Shown piece after piece: positions 60,012 through 64,000 of a DNA stretch of 64,000 bases (positions are counted from its first letter, which is position 1; the number at the start of each line of letters is the position of its first letter). The translations under genes were made by a program, and so were the position numbers. Where the stretch lies: the NCBI RefSeq assembly GCF_010725485.1, contig NZ_AP022598.1, forward strand, positions 2,976,001 through 3,040,000. Reading direction: 5' to 3'. The stretch is from Mycolicibacterium parafortuitum. GTDB taxonomy: Bacteria > Actinomycetota > Actinomycetes > Mycobacteriales > Mycobacteriaceae. The notes beneath the pieces were generated by a model. That model made no database searches and was not told the DNA's origin. It saw only the letters and a list, made by a program, of their open reading frames with translations.

Positions 60012-61864
60012 GTTCGTCCACCACGCTGCTGCGTATCGCGACCGCGGGTTCGGTCGACGACGGCAAGTCCACCCTGATCGGCCGGCTGCTCTACGACAGC
60101 AAGGCCGTGATGGAGGATCAGCTGGAGGCCGTCGAGCGCACCTCGAAGGAACGCGGCAACGACTACACCGACCTCGCTCTGGTCACCGACGGGCTGCGCG
60201 CCGAACGCGAACAGGGCATCACGATCGACGTCGCGTACCGCTATTTCGCGACGGCCAAGCGCAAGTTCATCATCGCCGACACACCCGGGCACATCCAGTA
60301 CACCCGCAACATGGTCACCGGCACCTCGACCGCGCAGTTGGCGATCGTGTTGGTCGACGCGCGGCACGGTCTGCTGGAGCAGTCCCGCCGCCACGCGTTC
60401 CTCGCCTCGCTGCTCGGCATCCGGCACATCGTGCTGGCGGTCAACAAGATGGACCTGATCGACTGGGACCGTGAGCGTTTCGAGAAGATCCGCGACGACT
60501 TCCACGATTTCGCGGCGCGGCTGGACGTGCACGACGTAACCACCATCCCGCTGTCGGCGCTCAACGGCGACAACGTCGTCACCAAGTCCGACGTGACCCC
60601 GTGGTACGAAGGGCCGTCGCTGCTGGCGCACCTCGAAGAGGTCTACATCGCCGGCGACCGCAACCTCGTCGACGTCCGGTTCCCGGTGCAGTACGTGATC
60701 CGGCCCCAGACCCGCGAGCACGCCGACCACCGCAGCTACGCCGGCACCGTTGCCAGTGGGGTGATGCGTCCCGGCGACGAGATCGTCGTGCTCCCCAGCG
60801 GCAAGTCGTCACGCATCACCGAGATCGAGGGCCCGAGCGGGCCTGTGCAGGAAGCATTCCCGCCGATGGCGGTATCGGTCAGCCTGGCCGACGACATCGA
60901 CATCTCGCGCGGCGACATGCTCGCCCGGCCGAACAATCAGCCGCGGGTCGCCCAGGAGTTCGACGCGACGGTGTGCTGGATGGCCGACGACGAGGCGCTC
61001 GAACCGGGACGCGACTACCTGATCAAGCACACCACCCGCACCACGCGGGTGCGGGTGACCGATCTGGACTACCGTCTCGACGTCAACACCCTGCACCGCG
61101 ACAAGTCGGCGACCGCGCTCAAACTCAATGAGCTGGGCCGCATCTCGCTGCGGAGCCAGGTGCCGCTGCTGCTCGACGAGTACAGCCGCAATGCGGCCAC
61201 CGGGTCGTTCATCCTGATCGACCCGAACACCAACGGCACGGTCGCGGCGGGCATGATCCTGCCGCATGTTGCCGGACGTACGTCCACGCCGAACACCGTC
61301 AAACACGAGTCGCTGTGCACGGCCGAGGACCGGCTGTCGCGTGGCCGCACCGTGTGGTTCACCGGGCTGTCCGGCTCGGGCAAGTCGTCGGTCGCGGTGC
61401 TGGTCGAGCGCAAACTGCTCGAGAAGGGCGTCCCTGCCTACGTTCTCGACGGGGACAACCTGCGGCACGGACTGAACGCCGATCTCGGCTTCTCGATGGC
61501 CGATCGGGCGGAGAACCAGCGTCGGCTTGCGCACGTCGCCGCGATCCTGGCCGACGCCGGCCAGGTGGTGCTGGTGCCTGCGATCAGCCCGCTGGAGGAA
61601 CACCGCTCGCTGGCCCGCAAGGTGGCCACCGAGCAGGGCCTGGAGTTCTTCGAGGTGTTCTGTGACACCCCGCTGGAGGACTGCGAACGCCGGGATCCGA
61701 AGGGGCTCTACGCGAAAGCTCGCGCCGGCGAGATCACCCACTTCACCGGGATCGACAGCCCGTATCAGCGGCCCAAGAACCCGGACCTGCGGCTGACGCC
61801 GGACCGCACGCCCGCCGAACACGCCGACGCGGTGATCGAGCTGCTGGAAAGCCGCGAGTCGTGA
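60008..61864 (+). CDS. cysN: Bifunctional sulfate adenylyltransferase subunit 1 / adenylylsulfate kinase (CysNC)
   Basis: A 618-residue fusion. Residues about 1-430 are the GTPase CysN: P-loop GSVDDGKST (14-22), DTPGHIQYTRNM, NKMDLIDW. Its GTP hydrolysis drives adenylyl-sulfate synthesis by CysD. Residues about 440-618 are APS kinase (CysC) with P-loop GLSGSGKSS (about 452-460), DGDNLRHGLNADLGFS and GLYAKARAGEI, making PAPS. AGAAGGGG lies 8 nt before ATG 60008. The stop overlaps cysQ (GTGA). Equivalent to Rv1286. Confidence 0.95.
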   Translation: MSSSTTLLRIATAGSVDDGKSTLIGRLLYDSKAVMEDQLEAVERTSKERGNDYTDLALVTDGLRAEREQGITIDVAYRYFATAKRKFIIADTPGHIQYTRNMVTGTSTAQLAIVLVDARHGLLEQSRRHAFLASLLGIRHIVLAVNKMDLIDWDRERFEKIRDDFHDFAARLDVHDVTTIPLSALNGDNVVTKSDVTPWYEGPSLLAHLEEVYIAGDRNLVDVRFPVQYVIRPQTREHADHRSYAGTVASGVMRPGDEIVVLPSGKSSRITEIEGPSGPVQEAFPPMAVSVSLADDIDISRGDMLARPNNQPRVAQEFDATVCWMADDEALEPGRDYLIKHTTRTTRVRVTDLDYRLDVNTLHRDKSATALKLNELGRISLRSQVPLLLDEYSRNAATGSFILIDPNTNGTVAAGMILPHVAGRTSTPNTVKHESLCTAEDRLSRGRTVWFTGLSGSGKSSVAVLVERKLLEKGVPAYVLDGDNLRHGLNADLGFSMADRAENQRRLAHVAAILADAGQVVLVPAISPLEEHRSLARKVATEQGLEFFEVFCDTPLEDCERRDPKGLYAKARAGEITHFTGIDSPYQRPKNPDLRLTPDRTPAEHADAVIELLESRES

Positions 61865-62595
61865 CGGACGACCACGAGCTTGCGGGTCGGCTGGCCACCG
61901 AGGCCGGCGCCCTGCTGCTCGGCGTCCGGTCCGAGCTCGCCGACGCGACCGCCGAGGAGCGAAAGGCCGCAGGCGACAAGCGGTCCCACGACTTCCTGAT
62001 GGCGGCGTTGGCGGCCGAGCGGCCCGACGACGCCGTGCTGTCCGAAGAGGGGGTGGACGACCCGGTCCGGCTGTCCGCGCGCCGGGTGTGGATCGTCGAT
62101 CCGCTCGACGGAACGCGCGAATTCTCCGAGCTCGGTCGCACCGACTGGGCGGTGCACGTGGCGCTGTGGGAATCCGGTGAGCTGATCGCCGGAGCCGTCG
62201 CGCTTCCCGCGCAGGGGATCACGCTGGCCACCCCGACCGTGGTCGCCCCGCCGCCGGCGCCGCAGGCGCCGCGGGTGGTGGTGTCGCGCACCCGCCCGCC
62301 GGCGGTCGCGTTGGAGGTCAAGGACGCGTTGAACGGCACCCTGGTCGAAATGGGTTCGGCGGGAGCGAAAGTCGCGTCTGTCGTGCAGGGACTTTCGGAT
62401 GTGTACGTGCACGCCGGCGGCCAGTACGAGTGGGATTCGGCGGCGCCGGTGGCCGTAGCGCGGGCAGCGGGCCTGCACACCTCGCGTATCGACGGCTCAC
62501 CGCTGGTGTACAACCAGCGCGATTCCAAGCTGCCAGATCTCATCGTGTGCCGCCCCGAACTGGCCAAAGCGGTTTTGGCGGTCACGGCCCGCTGA
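61861..62595 (+). CDS. cysQ: 3'-phosphoadenosine-5'-phosphate phosphatase (CysQ)
   Basis: A 244-residue Mg-dependent, lithium-sensitive-type phosphatase of the inositol-monophosphatase superfamily that recycles PAP formed when PAPS is used. Metal motif 1 is LSEEGVDD, motif 2 WIVDPLDGTREFSELG, and the C-terminal motif YEWDSAAPVAVARAAG. GTG 61861 overlaps the cysNC stop, so production is coupled to PAPS synthesis. In M. tuberculosis cysQ (Rv2131c) lies elsewhere, so linkage here is informative. Confidence 0.92.
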   Translation: MTDDHELAGRLATEAGALLLGVRSELADATAEERKAAGDKRSHDFLMAALAAERPDDAVLSEEGVDDPVRLSARRVWIVDPLDGTREFSELGRTDWAVHVALWESGELIAGAVALPAQGITLATPTVVAPPPAPQAPRVVVSRTRPPAVALEVKDALNGTLVEMGSAGAKVASVVQGLSDVYVHAGGQYEWDSAAPVAVARAAGLHTSRIDGSPLVYNQRDSKLPDLIVCRPELAKAVLAVTAR

Positions 62596-62647
62596 GCCCC
62601 CGCCGGGTTTATGGTGACCCCAAATAGCCACAACCCGGGGGTATCAG

Positions 62648-63304
62648 ATGGCCCGTCTCGTCCACGCAGTCACCGCCGCCACCGTCGTCGCGCTCGCGCT
62701 TGCGGGATGCGGCGGCTCGGACAGCTCAGAATCCGGTGAGAGCACGTCCTCCTCGCCGGCGTCGGAATCCGCACCGCCGTCCACATCGGCGGCCGCGGCT
62801 GCCGACGACGAGCAGCAGATCCGCGATCTGGTGCAGGCCCAGGCAGATGCGTTCTCTGAAGGAGACTGGGATTCGCTCGCCGAGCTGACATGCTCCAAGT
62901 TCAGCGAGCAGGCCAACAACCCCGGCGAGTATCTGGTGCCGCCGATCACCCAGTTCGGCACCAAAGAGCAAGCCGCGTCGATCGATCCCGCGCAGCTGTC
63001 CGACTCGCTGGGCAAGGAGTTCGGTGGCGCGTCGAAGGAGACGGTGGACCGCGTCGCGCAGGCGATCGTGGCGTACGACGTCCCCGCGTACCAGGCGGCG
63101 ATGCTCGACCTGATGACCGAATCCGTGACCATCACGGTCGACTCGGTCGAGAACATCCAGATCACCGGTGACACGGCCACCGCCGACGTGACCACCACGC
63201 AGGTGGCGGGTACCGACGCGCCGAAGACCCAGACCGATCCGACGCCGTTCGTCCGCGAGGACGGTGTCTGGCTGGACTGCAGCGACATGGCCGCCACGTC
63301 CTGA
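62648..63304 (+). CDS. Hypothetical lipoprotein
   Basis: Secreted lipoprotein of 218 residues. The signal peptide MARLVHAVTAATVVALALAGC ends in ALAGC (Cys21); a Ser/Ala/Glu-rich linker (about 22-55) leads to a globular domain (DEQQIRDLVQAQADAFSEGDWDSLAELTCSKFSEQ...) like SnoaL/NTF2-type lipoproteins, and the end has a second conserved Cys (VWLDCSDM). Two internal Cys could form a disulfide. The function is unknown. It follows the cys operon with 52 bp containing a possible hairpin (GGGTTT and AACCC), so it may be separately transcribed. Confidence 0.82.
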   Translation: MARLVHAVTAATVVALALAGCGGSDSSESGESTSSSPASESAPPSTSAAAAADDEQQIRDLVQAQADAFSEGDWDSLAELTCSKFSEQANNPGEYLVPPITQFGTKEQAASIDPAQLSDSLGKEFGGASKETVDRVAQAIVAYDVPAYQAAMLDLMTESVTITVDSVENIQITGDTATADVTTTQVAGTDAPKTQTDPTPFVREDGVWLDCSDMAATS

Positions 63305-63324
63305 CGCCTGCGGCGCCGCGTCAG

Positions 63325-63330
63325 TAGGCT
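63325..63330 (+). promoter_or_regulatory. -10 box (TAGGCT) for the isochorismatase-family gene, leaderless
   Basis: TAGGCT, 6 nt (GCGAGG), then ATG 63337. The GAGG is too close to the ATG to be a good ribosome site, so leaderless initiation is favoured. Confidence 0.5.
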
Positions 63331-63336
63331 GCGAGG

Positions 63337-63933
63337 ATGTCCGACCGCCAAACGCTGCGGGCCCTCGCCGGTCTGCCCCTCGCTCCCGCCAGCCTCGCTG
63401 AATCCGCGCTGGTGCTGATCGACTGTCAGAACACCTACACCCGTGGGGTGATGGAACTCGAGGGCGTAGAGGCCGCACTCGACGAAGCCGCGACCCTGCT
63501 CGATCGGGCCAGGACCGCGGGGATCCCGGTCATCCACATCCAGCACGACGACGGGCCCGGATCGTTGTATGACATCGCGGGGGAGAGCGGCGCGATCGTC
63601 GACCGGGTCGCGCCGCGCGACGGCGAGCCGGTCGTGGTGAAGAACTACCCGAACTCGTTCGTCAACACCGAACTCGACGGGATCCTGAAGTCCGTCGACG
63701 CATCGAACCTGGTGCTGGCCGGGTTCATGACGCACATGTGTGTGAACTCGACGGCGCGCGGTGCGTTCAACCTCGGCTACGCGCCGACGGTGGTCGCCGC
63801 CGCGACGGCGACGCGCACGCTGCCCGGTGTCGACGGCGAGGTGCCCGCCGCCGCGCTGCACAGCGCGAGTCTGGCGGCGGTCGCCGATCTCTTCGCCGTG
63901 GTGGTGCCCGGCGAGAAGGACATCCCCGGCTAG
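63337..63933 (+). CDS. Isochorismatase-family cysteine hydrolase
   Basis: A 198-residue hydrolase. The catalytic triad is readable: Asp in LVLIDCQNTY, Lys in VVKNYPNSF, and nucleophile Cys in AGFMTHMCVNSTARGAFNLGY. Family members act on nicotinamide, isochorismate, biuret or N-carbamoyl compounds; the substrate cannot be chosen from sequence. No signal peptide. Followed by a short hairpin at 63950. Confidence 0.9.
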   Translation: MSDRQTLRALAGLPLAPASLAESALVLIDCQNTYTRGVMELEGVEAALDEAATLLDRARTAGIPVIHIQHDDGPGSLYDIAGESGAIVDRVAPRDGEPVVVKNYPNSFVNTELDGILKSVDASNLVLAGFMTHMCVNSTARGAFNLGYAPTVVAAATATRTLPGVDGEVPAAALHSASLAAVADLFAVVVPGEKDIPG

Positions 63934-63949
63934 ACCTGATGGCCGGACT

Positions 63950-63967
63950 CTCCCCCGCAAGCGGGAG
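63950..63967. terminator. Hairpin after the isochorismatase-family gene
   Basis: CTCCCCCGC and GCGGGAG pair around AA with one bulged C, 17 bp after the stop codon. Hairpins of this CTCCC/GGGAG type recur downstream of mycobacterial genes. The remaining 33 bp of the window hold nothing recognisable. Confidence 0.55.
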
Positions 63968-64000
63968 GTGCCCCCACAACGCGGCTCCTTCGTCGCCGCT

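Noticed and set aside
1..64000. CRISPR arrays, tRNA or rRNA genes, integrases and transposases.
   Set aside because: No regularly spaced repeat array, no tRNA-like cloverleaf and no recombinase motif was found while reading the window and its translations.

Overview
The window is GC-rich actinobacterial chromosome and reads as a mycobacterium, probably a fast-growing Mycolicibacterium-type species. The gene order follows, from memory, the M. tuberculosis stretch Rv1252c to Rv1286: lprE, deaD, acyltransferase, TetR, cyp130, GlcD-like oxidase, tap, udgB, deazaflavin oxidoreductase, HIT protein, adenylyl cyclase, two ABC half-exporters, lprB-lprC, SixA, SbcD/SbcC-like pair, oppA-D-C-B, canA, cysD, cysN. 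Other mycobacterial marks are DUF3558 and PknH-sensor-type lipoproteins, an IdeR box, a RicR/CsoR-type copper operator, and many starts with a TANNNT -10 box 6-8 nt upstream of ATG/GTG (leaderless transcription). No rRNA, tRNA, CRISPR array, phage or intact insertion sequence was seen.

Layout. 0-6.2 kb: syntenic core (lprE, deaD, acyltransferase, an inserted IdeR-controlled siderophore-interacting protein, TetR-cyp130). 6.2-17.4 kb: an accessory block inserted between cyp130 and the GlcD-like oxidase. It holds a large LAL-type LuxR regulator, a cNMP-domain histidine kinase, and redox/detoxification enzymes (FAD oxidoreductase, cupin, NmrA, SDR, nitroreductase, esterase, epimerase). Three identical copies of a 23-bp imperfect palindrome lie upstream of its three transcription units, all in the same orientation relative to the gene. 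This is the best candidate for an undescribed regulated system. 17.4-28.3 kb: GlcD-like oxidase, HxlR/DUF3237 pair with two operator boxes, tap, a lipoprotein, udgB, small redox proteins, AraC/VOC pair, a hypoxanthine-type DNA glycosylase, adenylyl cyclase. 28.4-31.7 kb: copper module (copA, a His-tailed membrane peptide, copZ, DUF305 lipoprotein) around one copper operator. 31.7-36.1 kb: dtd, an AIM24 protein, a possible ribbon-helix-helix protein with tandem 8-bp repeats at its promoter, and a molybdopterin oxidoreductase. 36.1-46.7 kb: heterodimeric ABC exporter, lprB-lprC, SixA, SbcD-SbcC-like pair, a hydrolase. 46.8-52.2 kb: opp peptide importer. 52.4-58.1 kb: a TrcRS-like two-component system followed by a GT2-GtrA fusion and a GT39-type membrane glycosyltransferase, with a shared upstream motif. 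58.2-64 kb: canA, then a sulfate-assimilation operon cysD-cysNC-cysQ with an 11-codon mini-ORF at the cysD/cysNC junction, a lipoprotein and an isochorismatase-family hydrolase.

Small-scale features: a family of intergenic palindromes (three copies near 28.3, 48.5 and 54.8 kb), one of which lies inside the oppA reading frame and encodes most of its signal-peptide n-region; a perfect 21-bp stem hairpin beside lprE; and a 259-bp inverted-repeat segment between canA and cysD. Functions are inferred by recognising families from the translated sequences; no database search was run.
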